Source: Cranoglanis bouderius
Taxonomy: Eukaryota > Chordata > Actinopteri > Siluriformes > Cranoglanididae
Assembly: GCA_023630585.1 (NCBI GenBank)
Contig: CM042548.1
Coordinates: forward strand, 5,881,027 to 5,945,026
Length of the DNA: 64,000 bases
Direction of reading: 5' to 3'
This document shows positions 12,036 through 22,393 of this stretch, one piece after another. Both the position numbers and the translations under genes were made by a program. Every line of letters begins with the position of its first letter. The stretch's first letter is position 1. A model generated the notes under the pieces. It was given only the letters and a program-made list of their open reading frames with translations, searched no databases and was not told the DNA's origin.

Positions 12036-12319
12036 AGAGGTGTAAGGCAACAGTGCCCCCCTTACCTGGTCAGTTTATCTCAAAAATACCTTTTTGTCAT
12101 CCATCTCCATGGAAAAAAACCAACAAGCATTCAAAAAGAGACAAGTAGTTGTTGATCTGCACAAGTCAGGTAATTGACTTCTATACACAAATACATACAC
12201 AGGAGAAAATACCATTAAGTTCAAATTCCACCATTTTAGAGCTGCAGTCTGTCTTATTCTTGCTGTTGTCATGTTTTTAAAAACCAACGGTGACCTTTCC
12301 TGAGAGCAACCCAACAGCT

Positions 12320-12505
12320 TTCATGTTGGTAGTACTCTTAAGTGCACACTAAGGTACTTGTAGATCCTCACCATTTCTATGGGCTCTTGATCAATAGTGC
12401 CAATAGGCAGAAGGGGCTTGATCCTACTAAAATCCACCAGTATCCCTCTTCTTACTAATGTTGAGCTGCACATGCGCACCACTCCACACAGTCCTTCTCC
12501 AAATC
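12320..12505 (-). pseudogene. LINE reverse-transcriptase fragment, frameshifted
   Basis: On the minus strand two overlapping frames give VQLNISK, then ILVDFSRIKPLLPI and IEMVRIYKYLSVHL. These match the pattern LNxxKTKEmvvDFR...pi...gxxVExVxxyKYLGvhl found near the C-terminal side of the RT domain in many fish LINEs. Short and frameshifted; clade not assigned. Confidence 0.6.
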
Positions 12506-12649
12506 CCATTATTCATCCTTCTGCCCACTCCTGATCCATAACACCACCACAGACATGGCAGGAGAGTGCTTCTGCAAATGGCATGACTCAGAAATGTACT
12601 GAAGTACACTGAGTGAACGAACTGGTAGGGAGCTGTGGGCATCCTGTGT

Positions 12650-14480
12650 TGCTCATTGCCCTAAAGATGTGGTTTGACTACAACTGGCATTTCCCACATT
12701 TTGATAAGTGATTAATACATTTATTTATTTTAAAAGTCATAAATTGTCTTGGCATTAGGATATTATGGCATAATCCAGGGATTAATACAGTAGTACACTA
12801 TGTACTAAGTACAAGGAGATTAATTGAATATTAATATTCTACAGTACATACTAATTAAATGGTTGTTTTTTTCACCTCTGTTTAAATACAGAAAATAACT
12901 TGATCTGTAGCGGTCTCTTTACATAACTAAATACACATAGGACATGAGAAACAGAGTATAAGCCAAATACTTTCTGAGCCAAGGCACAGAAAGTAATGTG
13001 TAATGAAGATGTACTTTTGAAACACTGCAGTCCAGTATAAAAATTCAGATCACTGTAAAGATATTCATGAGACTATTCTAACTGTGAGCAAACTCCATAT
13101 ATCACAGTGCATTCTGATACTTCCTTAACTTCTGGGGTTTTCTCCTCTAATATGCATGCAGTGGTATAACAGAAGGTGGAATCTGTACTGCCATCATTCC
13201 ACCAAATTTATCTACCAGAGCCCATGCAGCCTTGAGGCACAGATGTTAGCAGCAGTCTTCCAAGCTCACTGACTCCTCCATATCCTCAGCGTTGGCAGCA
13301 ATAAGAGCTTTGAGTGCTGCTTCTTGCCCTGATGAAGCCAGACATGGTGAGTCCTGTAGCGCTCAGAGAGAGGAGAATGATATAGAGGGGCATTTAGGGT
13401 GAGAGCAGGGTGATTTGGTTCAGCAATGGGACTGGAACTCATCATCCAGAGCAGAGCACAGTGACAGTTTCAGTGAAGGTCAGAATGCAAAGGTCATCTG
13501 TCAAAACCCAGGAGAAATTGGCATTATTGTCTAGTACTGCTGCACTTGGTGATGTGAAATAGGCCTGTCTGTGGTATTGACAGTTTATGGATTAGAAAAT
13601 GTTCACAGTATCTGGGGATGAATTTAGGGAGTAAAAGGTGAGACTATAAATAAAACCAATCCACTAAGCTTGTTATATGTAGGAAAGCACTCAGATTCCT
13701 CAGTTTAATGTGACATAAGAAATACACAGGTCATGTCATATCTCTAACATTAGGCCTGGATTGCAGGCTGTGTAGATTGAAGTCACACAAAGCTCCTGAG
13801 CAGCATTTTGACCACAGTATAAGCCCCATTTCCCCCTCATTTGGGAGTTCCCAGGGAAAAAAAAAAAAAAAATGTGCCGTAGCTGCATTTATAAGTGTAA
13901 TGAGCTCTGTGGCACTGCTGCTGGGGGAACATGGAACAACATCAAATGGTTTTTTGGTCTCTCTACATCAAATCCTCACCACAGTACTTTCTTTCTATCT
14001 TTTGTTAGATCTCTGTCTCTTTGTGTTTCATGACATGTTATGGTGGAAATGATAATTTGCCCCATGAATATTGCATTTCCCTTCTCGATCAGGATTTACA
14101 GCAATCCCGAATATGTCACAGAGATGTGTGCTGCAAAGAGAAGCAGGGACAGCATGAGGCTTAGTTCAGAAATATGTAGCGACAGATTTAATTTACAGGA
14201 GAGAAATATTCAGGTACAAATATGATGTAAAAATGTGCTTTCTTCCTCAGGGAATGTGCAATCAGCAACAATATGATACAAAATAAAATGGGAGACTGAC
14301 TTTTTCCTTTGCTGAGCTGCATAGTTCTGATTTGTATTCTGATTTCTAATACACTAATATACTTATTCATGTGTGGTTAGGATAACAAACATAAGGAGCT
14401 GATTAGATACATGCCAATTAAAAATAATCAACAAATACTTACCAGTTTTCTTTTATGATTGTTGATTTATGTATGTATAT
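12650..14480. other. Intergenic, nothing recognised
   Basis: AT-rich single-copy-looking sequence. Reading frames (for example 13777-14052) contain homopolymer runs and no recognisable domain. No RNA gene was identified. Confidence 0.5.
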
Positions 14481-14481
14481 A

Positions 14482-14680
14482 CAGTGGTGCTTGAAAGTTT
14501 GAGAGCTGTTTAGAATTTTCTATATATCCGCATAAATATGACCTAAAACATCATCAGATTTTCACACCAGTCCTAAAAGTAGACAAAGAGAACCCAATTA
14601 AACAAATGAGACAAAATAGGGGAAAAATTGAAAAATGATCCAACGTGTGTAAGTTGTAAGTATTTGGACACTTTCGCTTT
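14482..14680 (+). mobile_element. Truncated Tc1-like element end
   Basis: Starts CAGTGGTGCTTGAAAGTTTG after TA and continues through the well-known cataaatatgacctaaaaca block of a common fish Tc1 family. Only the left end is present; no transposase and no matching right end. Confidence 0.7.
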
Positions 14681-14709
14681 TGTATTCTAATATACTTCCA
14701 GTGTGTATA

Positions 14710-15244
14710 CAGTACTGTGCAAAAGATTTAGGCACCCTATATTTTTTAGTACAAACTTTGTTATAGATTTTTTATTTTATGACTTCTACATTATCAAGTC
14801 AGTACAAAAAACATTTTAGATTCCCAAACTTTAGACTCCCCAAATTAATTGTTACAGAAAAATGTTTGTATGTCATTAAAGAAAGCAGCATATTACGTAA
14901 GCGACAGTTTTCAGACAAAAAACACAGTGAAGGCTGCTGGGTTTTTCTGCAAAAATAAGAAGCGAGTGCGAAAGTCAAAGTCTCCAGAAGAACTGTGGCT
15001 GGTTCTGCAAGATGCTCAATAAAACTTACCAGCTCATTTCCTGCATAAATTGTACTGGAGACTACTATTTTTATTTTTATGTCACACCAAATATTCACTT
15101 TGTTTCATTTACTACTGTTTACTACAGTTTACTGCTCTTTACGGTATTTTTTTAAAATGTAGAAACATTTAATTTCATTATTTTCAAGGCATCTTTGCTC
15201 TACAGCATTTCTTTGCATGTGCCTAAAACTTTTGCACAGTACTG
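14710..15244 (+). mobile_element. Tc1-type MITE, copy 1 (535 bp)
   Basis: Perfect 11-bp terminal inverted ends CAGTACTGTGC / GCACAGTACTG, extended imperfectly into TGCAAAAG-TTTAGGCAC, bordered by TA at 14708-14709 and 15245-15246. The interior reads KSPEELWLVLQDAQ on the plus strand (about 14970-15012), like a remnant of a Tc1 transposase C-terminus, so the element looks like an internal-deletion derivative. A near-identical copy lies at 33378-33923. Confidence 0.9.
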
Positions 15245-15779
15245 TATATACACTTCAAATTTACACACATATAAGACATATCTTTTTCTATTCTTATGAA
15301 TACATACTGTATGAACCCTTTGTTCATTTTTATGAGTACAAAGTCAAAAGACATTATGTGTGTAAATTTGAAGTAGATATAAAAGTATGCAGTGTTTACT
15401 TATTACTACTTATTTCCCCTCACTGTATTTCTTTATTTCAATACAACACACTCATATAAAACTTATGAGGGTTCAAATCCCAATGCCACTCTGACTATCG
15501 TTCGTTGAAGACAATGATTCTTCCCCAGAGTAAATTTTAATTTCTCAAAGATTGCCTTATATATACCAGGAGACTTACAGTGGTGAATTTAACTGTACAG
15601 ATCACACAGTGATTTTATTTACTATATTTCCCCATCCTGCCTAAAATTAACTATTAGCTATGCCACTGCTTCTGAGCTTATACAATTATATACTGTATAC
15701 TTTGTTATTGTACATACTGTACATATTTACAACAGAAGTATGTAGCTTTTGGAAATTTGGGGATTGAGAGACTTATCTG

Positions 15780-15900
15780 GGGCAGTAAAGTGGTGCAGCT
15801 GGTAGTGTTGCTGCCTCATAGCTCCAGGGTTCATGGTTTGATCCTGAGTTGAGGTTACTATCTGAGTGGAGTTTCTTACTTTCTCCCTGTGATCATGGAA
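15780..15900 (+). repeat. SINE-like repeat fragment
   Basis: The order ggtgcagctggtagtgttgc, gctccagggttcatggtttg, atcctgagttgaggttact matches a common ray-finned fish repeat whose GGTTCGATCC block looks like a Pol III B box. Truncated copy. Confidence 0.55.
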
Positions 15901-16437
15901 GCGGCAAACAAAATACACAAGCTGAAAGCGACCAGGAGTTTTGATCCAGTCACACGCAATAGACTGGACTCAGTTGGTCTCAAAAGACTAAATCCAGCCA
16001 AACGTACAAACACAATTTGCAGACCAGCTAACTAATACTAACTACAACAACCTTTCGACTGGGTAATTTCAGCTACAAATTCTACAATTTAAGTTGACTG
16101 GTTATTGTATTAAAACCTAGCTAGGTAACTACTGAACTAGGTAAACATTGTATCAGTTCAGCCAACAGAAAGCCAACTCATCACTCTCAAATTCCATGGC
16201 ACTATCTATGAATAGCCAATATTCATCCTCTATTTTCATCCAGGCCCCTAATGCTCTCCCTTTTTGCATGCTGACTCCCTAGATCACCATTTCATTCTTT
16301 CTTTCTTAGGCATATTCTCCATGTATAACCTCCATCCTCCAGGTCACTGCATCAGTGTTGACTTCCATGCTGCCATTAATAACTTTCTTTCATGGTATAT
16401 GTGATGTTCTTGAGTCCCAGAAACTCAAAACTCAACA

Positions 16438-16632
16438 GGGTCAGTGGTAGGACAGTGGTTAAGACATTGAGCTACTGATTGGAAGGTCATGCGTTCAAAC
16501 CCCAGCACCGCCAAGCTGCCATTGTTGGGCCCTTGAGCAAGGCCCGTAACCCTCCGCTACTTTGATGTATAAACGAAATAAATATGTAAGTTGCTCTGGA
16601 TAAGGATGTCTGCCAAATGCTATAAATGTAAT
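16438..16632 (+). repeat. tRNA-derived SINE
   Basis: Begins like a tRNA gene (GTGGTTAAGACATTGAGC as A-box region, GTTCAAACCCC as B box at about 16493-16503), then ccttgagcaaggcccgtaac and the tail ttgctctggataaggatgtc tgccaaatgctataaatgta, typical of fish tRNA-SINEs. A tail-only fragment occurs at 61617-61652. It cannot fold as a functional tRNA. Confidence 0.8.
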
Positions 16633-17801
16633 ACCAAGCCTGACTTGACAGCTCTGCCGCTGAATTATTATTATTACATGCTTTCCATGCTGACTCACAG
16701 CAGTGCAATTACACTGTAATTTAGATCTTTCTTGTTTACTGACCTTTAAAAATGTTACATACTGCCGCTTTACCTTGATTTACAAGCTTACTTAATGTGT
16801 ATAACTAATGACATGTATTGTAATAAAATGCATCAATACTGTATCTGAAAATAAAACAACTATTCCAATTGTACTTACAGCTTTATCTCTAATGGTCTTC
16901 TCCACCTTTGTAACCTCTCCACACCTTTATATTGGCTTTCATCAGGGTCTCAGTGTAAAAACACAGAGGAAACAAAACACATCTAAAAGTTATCTTTAGA
17001 AAAGCCTGGGTTGTTTACCTCTCTGTAAGGGTCTAACCTGAATAAAAGACCTACAGAAGGGCTCAGCAGTACTGAACATGAAATGTATGAAAGCACAACA
17101 CATCAAACAAAGCCCAGTCACTAAAAGCTCCAAGCTATTGGTCTTTTTTGGCTCGGCACAAACACACTTCACCTGGTTGTTGCTTTGAGAGATGAGAGTC
17201 CTGAAACTGGAACACAAAGAAGGTGCCCTAATGGGATGTAAGCTGTTCTCTAAAAGCACAAGCACAGTGAGAGCATATTGCATTATTTGTGGTCTGCAAT
17301 GAAGTTTTGAAGAGAAGTTTGTTATAAGATGTGAATAATAAATGCTCGAGATGCCAACTTTTTTTTTTTTTCCCTGTCCTATATACCAATATAATATGTG
17401 AAACATCACAGGTAAGATGCCAGCAAACTTTAGGATGTGATCTGAGTTTGTGTCCAACATCTGTGGCATGCTATCCAGTCAGCCAATCATGTCTCAACAG
17501 TGCAATGCATAAAATAATGCAGATACAGGTCAGTTTTAGAGCATGATGTTTTTCCAATCTTCAGCTGCCTAGTTGCTGTGAGCCTGTGCCCACTGTAGCC
17601 TCAGATTCCCGTTCTTGGTTGACAGGAGTCGTCTTCTGCCATTGTGGCCCATACAGCTCAAGATTTAACATAGTGCTTTCTAAGATGCTTTTCTGCTCAC
17701 CATGGTTATGAAGAGTGGTTATTTGAGTTACTGTAGCCTTCCTGTCAGCTCGGACAAGTCTGGCCATTCTCCTCTGACCTCTCTCATCAACAAGGTGTTT
17801 C

Positions 17802-18128
17802 CAGTGGTGGATGAAGTACGTGAAAGCCTCACTTGAGTAAAAGTACAGATATCTTACCAGAAAATTACTTTGGTAGAAGTTAAAGTCACCTTTTAGAATA
17901 TTACTTGAGTAAAAATCTTAAAGTATCTGATATTTATTGTACTTAAGTATGAAAAGTAGATGCTTTGGGAAATGTATCGGAGTAAAAGTATACATTTTAT
18001 TTAGGAAATGTAGTGGAGTAAAAGTGAAAGTTGACAGAAATATAAAAACTCAAGTAAAGTACAGCTTCTCCTAAAAAATACTTAAGTACTGTAACAAAGT
18101 ATTATTACTTTGTTACATTACACCACTG
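17802..18128. mobile_element. hAT-type MITE with perfect 8-bp target duplication
   Basis: Ends CAGTGGTG / CACCACTG, flanked by the identical octamer GGTGTTTC at 17794-17801 and 18129-18136. The interior is AT-rich with repeated gagtaaaagta-type motifs and no coding sequence. The 8-bp duplication and CAGNG start fit the hAT superfamily. Confidence 0.92.
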
Positions 18129-18194
18129 GGTGTTTCTGCCTACAACACTGCCGCTCACTGGATGTTTTTGCACAATTCTGTGTAAACTCTACAG

Positions 18195-18385
18195 CAGGGG
18201 TGTCCAATCTTATCCGGAAAGGGCCGGTGTGGGTGCAAGTTTTCATTCCAACCAAGCAGAAGCCACACCTGAGTCTATTGAAAGCCAAGCTCAACTGAGA
18301 GGTGGAATCAGGTGTGGCTCCTGCATGATTGGAACGAAAACCTGCATCCACACTGGCCCTCTCCAGATAAGATTAAACACCCCTG
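18195..18385. mobile_element. hAT-type MITE, second insertion
   Basis: Near-palindromic element with ends CAGGGGTGTCCAATCTTATC and the inverse GATAAGATTAAACACCCCTG; both arms carry ccacacctgagtc/gattccacctc-type inverted blocks. Flanking octamers CTCTACAG and CTGTAGTG agree at only 5 of 8 bases, so the duplication is decayed or the ends extend further. Confidence 0.8.
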
Positions 18386-18640
18386 CTGTAGTGTGTTGCA
18401 CATGAAAATCCCAGGAAGCGAACAGTTTCTGAAATACTTAAACCAACAACCCTGCCACGTTCACTAAGTCACTGACATCTTTCCCCGTTCTGATGTTTGA
18501 TGTGATCATCAGCTGAAGCTCTTGACCTGTATCTGAATGATTTTATGCATTATACTGCTGTGATTGGTTACGATTGGTTGATTCGATAATTGCATGAATG
18601 AGCAGGTGTACAGGTGTTCCATCCAGTGAGTGCATGTCAC

Positions 18641-20330
18641 ATCAGATACAGAAAGAATCCAGTGTATTAGATGAATATTGGTGCAACTGTGAATCCCTAA
18701 TAAGTGCAAAAATGTGTGACCATGTTTAACTACTGTATTACAATACAGTATTACAATAGCGCAACTTGTTCTGATCTGCCCTTTTATTTTAAATGAGCAT
18801 AAACATTGTGTGGCTGATTTGGTGAGAACAACAACAAAAAAATGTTCCTTTAAGTGGCTTGTGTTTTGCGGTGTATATTGTCATTTGTTTCATGAACCAG
18901 TTTAATGTTAATACACACTGACCCCAGCTTTGTGATGGCAGTAAGTTGCACAATGTAGTTACTCTGCAAGAAAAACACAATTGAACATTAATGGAGGAAC
19001 TGAACGCAAACAATTATTTGTGAACAAAACAAATATGAATACAACCTGAATAAGTAAATATGAAAAAAAAAAATGCATATTTTCCCTATGCTTGATATAA
19101 ATGCCTCGATTATGGAAAAAATGAATTCAGTGACTCAGTATCTTTGTACCCTACTGAATGTTGGCATGGATTTGAATACGTGTTCTATCACAACCGTAAT
19201 AAAGCCTGCTGTGCTTATCTTCCAGGAGATAAAGAATTAAAAACACTACCTCCTTATTTGTTATATTAAGAATGCTAAACATGCTCTAGTAACCTCATTA
19301 CTCATTTCATTACTGAATTTTTTATTCAGATTAAAGTTTGATTGCACATCTAATAATTACAGTCATTACCTATAATCATTATCATACCGTAACCTGGTGT
19401 GCACATGCAGTATTGTTCTAATTATCATAATTTGCTACACCTAATAGAGCAAACCATTATCGATCTAAATGAGGCAGGGGAACAGGGGCTGACATGCCAA
19501 TATTCTGATGTTCTTCGAGCTTCTCTTAGAAATGCATTACACTGCATGCTGATACTTGCACCTAGTCTCTAGATTTATGCAATAATGCTGATGCACATCT
19601 CTTCAGCAACCTTCCATTTGTCCACACGGTCTGCCTCTATGACAAATGGCACTTACATAATTCAGACAGTCTCTATTTCCATTTAGCAGTGAACCAAAAA
19701 TACTGTGCCAGGTTGTACTGCGATTGCTTTATTTATTTACTTAAGAAGATCTTCAGAAGATCTGTTTTAACATGACTTCTGGGATGCACTGATTTTTATT
19801 TTCATGATTCCTAGGATTCCTTAGCTATTAATTTAATTTCCCAGCTATTGCTTATTAGTACATGCATGGATACAATTCAAATGACAAAAAATGCAGACAT
19901 GATTACGTTTTGCAGTTAGCATTGAATTGCCTAAAATACTGAAATATGTACACTACTGTGAATATAGAGTGCATATATATTCTGATATACAGTAGCTTCT
20001 GCAGTTTCTCTGTGGCTCGAGATGTGTAGGGCTTCATCTGACACATGGCCTGAAGCAACATAGACAATTTTTGCAAAGATGATGAAAAAAGAAAAAAAGA
20101 AAAAAAGAAAAGAAAAAAAGAGAGGGCTTGCTCTACCATGGCATGTTGGTTCTCGGCTTCTCAAACCAAACAAACCCTCTGAAAATGAAAACCCATTTTG
20201 GTTGATCCGCATATTTAAGATGGCAACAAAAGGAAAAGAAGGATTTCTACAAAGACTTTCATGGAAGAAACTGGAGAGAAGGAAACGAGGAAATCAAGAA
20301 CACTGAAGCAAGTCTAACAAGTCACCATCA
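18641..20330. other. Intergenic, nothing recognised
   Basis: AT-rich, no recognised gene, RNA or complete transposon. Purine-rich tract at 20078-20125. Confidence 0.5.
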
Positions 20331-22071
20331 TTTATTTACAATATATTAAACCATAATGGAAAAATTATTACCTATAACAAGTGGCCATTTATTCAATAAG
20401 GAAAATAAACGAGTTATTTTTAAAGCTATGATGAATCATACAGACTTATATATTCATATAAATGTGTACAGCCAGCAGTGTTATGTATACTTTTGCCTTG
20501 TGTTTGTATGGAGACAGAAACATGATAAAACACACACTCTTTATAATAAAATTAATAATGACTGCATAGAAACGAGGATGAACTCACTGTCCTATGAGAG
20601 TCCATAAAAACCATGTGAAACAAATGCTGGCTCCCTTCGAAATAAAATAAAAGCAGTGAGTCTTTCCTCTCCATGCTTTTTGTAAAACGGTGTGCATTTG
20701 GCAACTTTGCTCAATTCATTAACACTAGTCCATAAATACTATAATGAAAGCAAAATAATAGCAACAACAGAAACAGGTTTGTTAAGTGCAGCTCTACCTA
20801 AAATGTAAAATGTAAGGCTGACAATACTGCAGAATCCGACTTGGGACATACTTACTTACTTAAGGAACGAAGGAAGGGAGGGAATATGGAAAGAAGGTAG
20901 CAAAAGTAAGCAAGGATGTAAGGAAATACATAAAGAAGTATGCAAGGAAAGAAAGATGGATTCACAGCATCAGTTCTATTCATGTGCTCATGCCACTTGT
21001 GTGTTGTTTAGCCGTATAATATCAATATAAAAGCCATTCACAGCTGTTAATGACGATGAATTTTCCAGTATTTGACCACCGTGACAATAAAGGAATTAGG
21101 CACGGTAATCGTCAAACTGCACCGACTGTAGTATCAAGTACATTCCCTTTGGAAAACAAGAATGTATGCCAGAAGCAAGAAACATAATAAGCATAAGAAC
21201 AATAGCAAAAAAGGAAGATGACAGCTGGGCCAAAAAATTTCCAACATGCGCACAGTACTGTCAGGTGAATGATGTGTGACATTCCAAAACACATTAAATC
21301 ACAGTGAGGACGGAGAGGGAGAAACAGGGGCTGCAGCCTTCTTCGGCATGAAAAAATGAATTCACTGCACTGCAAGATCGCTGAGGAAAGACAGCTCAGG
21401 GTCTCAGGATTCAGTGTGAGTGTGAGAGAAAGGGAAAGAGAGAGAGTTTGCTCATACCTGCAGGAAGCTGAGCTTAAATTGATGACACTGCTTCCTCGAC
21501 TCCCACTCGAGTCCCACCGACTCAGTAAAAAAAAAACCAAAAAAAAAAAACCACTTCCCCTAAAATCTATGTACACGCTTGTGACAAAGGCTTTTTTGAT
21601 AGAACAGTATTTCTTTCCATTTTCCTATTTTTAATGAAGTGCAAACAGGACAAATCTCCCCACTTTATCCTAGCAAACTAATCCCGGGTTTCTTTAGCTC
21701 AGCTTGACTTGTGCCGGCTGCTCGCAGCACCACTGGCCAAGCAGGGCAGAAACCAGGAGGAATGCTGCAGTACACTCTGGGGAAGCACTTGGGGGAGCAA
21801 GACATAAAGCAGGTCCAACAATAAACAAAACAAAGAAAAACTTCCAGTGTAGTGCGTCTTTGATACTCGATGGCATAAGTATCCATAACACAATGCACGA
21901 AAGTATGAGTAACATCACCAAAAAAAAAAAAGTGAGAGCTGTGTGTGTGTGTGTGCAGTGCAGTATAGAGATGGATGATGGTGGTCCAGAGTACTTCTCC
22001 TAGATAGAGATCCTCTTATTTGCATCAGGACTCCAAGAAGGGTGCCAGTATTGAGTGGCAAGATGTGAGAA

Positions 22072-22149
<78 letters not shown>

Positions 22150-22287
22150 TGTGTGTGTGTGTGTGTGTAAGTGAGTGAGAGAAAGAGAGAGAGTGAGTGT
22201 GAGTTTGTGTATTTGCTTGTTTGTGAGTGTATAGAAGTGTAACATCTCCGGCTTGCCCCTGTAATTCACGAAGCTGCTCCAGGTGAA
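20331..22287 (-). other. myo18a: Candidate myo18a 3' UTR (short-tail isoform)
   Basis: Downstream of the short-tail stop on the minus strand. Two AATAAA hexamers on the minus strand (20388-20393 and 20331-20336) are the first clear polyadenylation candidates, which would give a UTR of about 1.9 kb. It includes a compound (GT)n tract at 22072-22168. Inference only; no transcript evidence. Confidence 0.35.
22072..22168. repeat. (GT)n compound microsatellite
   Basis: GT units interrupted by a short (TA)n (22094-22102) and GCGC, in the presumed myo18a 3' UTR. Confidence 0.95.
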
Positions 22288-22393
22288 TTAGCAGCGGTAG
22301 GAGCTTCGGGCTGTGCGCCTTTCTTCCTTCTCCTCCTCCTCTTCTTCCTCGTCGGATCTGTTGAGGCAGAAGCGTCTTCGGCCAGAGGGGGGG
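22288..22393 (-). CDS. myo18a: myo18a short alternative last exon, stop TAA
   Basis: Minus-strand acceptor tttatcccacag. One base completes a Ser codon (AG|C) from exon 25485-25607, then 34 codons to TAA (22288-22290): PPSGRRRFCLNRSD, a run of seven Glu, and a tail ending RSSYRC. Its plan (SSSP..., RSD plus acidic run, R..RS.Y) parallels the C-terminus of mammalian MYO18A, so it is probably the canonical end. The paralogous stretch beyond the stop found in mammals is absent. Confidence 0.75.

Larger units (their letters stand above)
17477..18640. mobile_element. Mariner-like element with long inverted ends, carrying two hAT MITEs
   Basis: The left end reads gcataaaataatgcagatac aggtca (17506-17531) and the right end contains its inverse, tgacctgtatctgaatgatt ttatgcat (about 18521-18550), continuing to gcaggtgtacaggtgttcc. 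The interior includes gctgtgagcctgtgcccact, a block common in fish genomes. Two unrelated hAT-type insertions (17802-18128, 18195-18385) interrupt it. The outer left end is eroded, so no terminal TA is claimed. Confidence 0.7.

Noticed and set aside
16438..16520. Possible tRNA gene
   Set aside because: A and B boxes are present, but the cloverleaf is not, and a typical SINE tail follows.
16996..17469. 157-residue minus-strand frame
   Set aside because: No recognisable domain, includes a poly-Lys from an A/T run, and abuts a transposon end.
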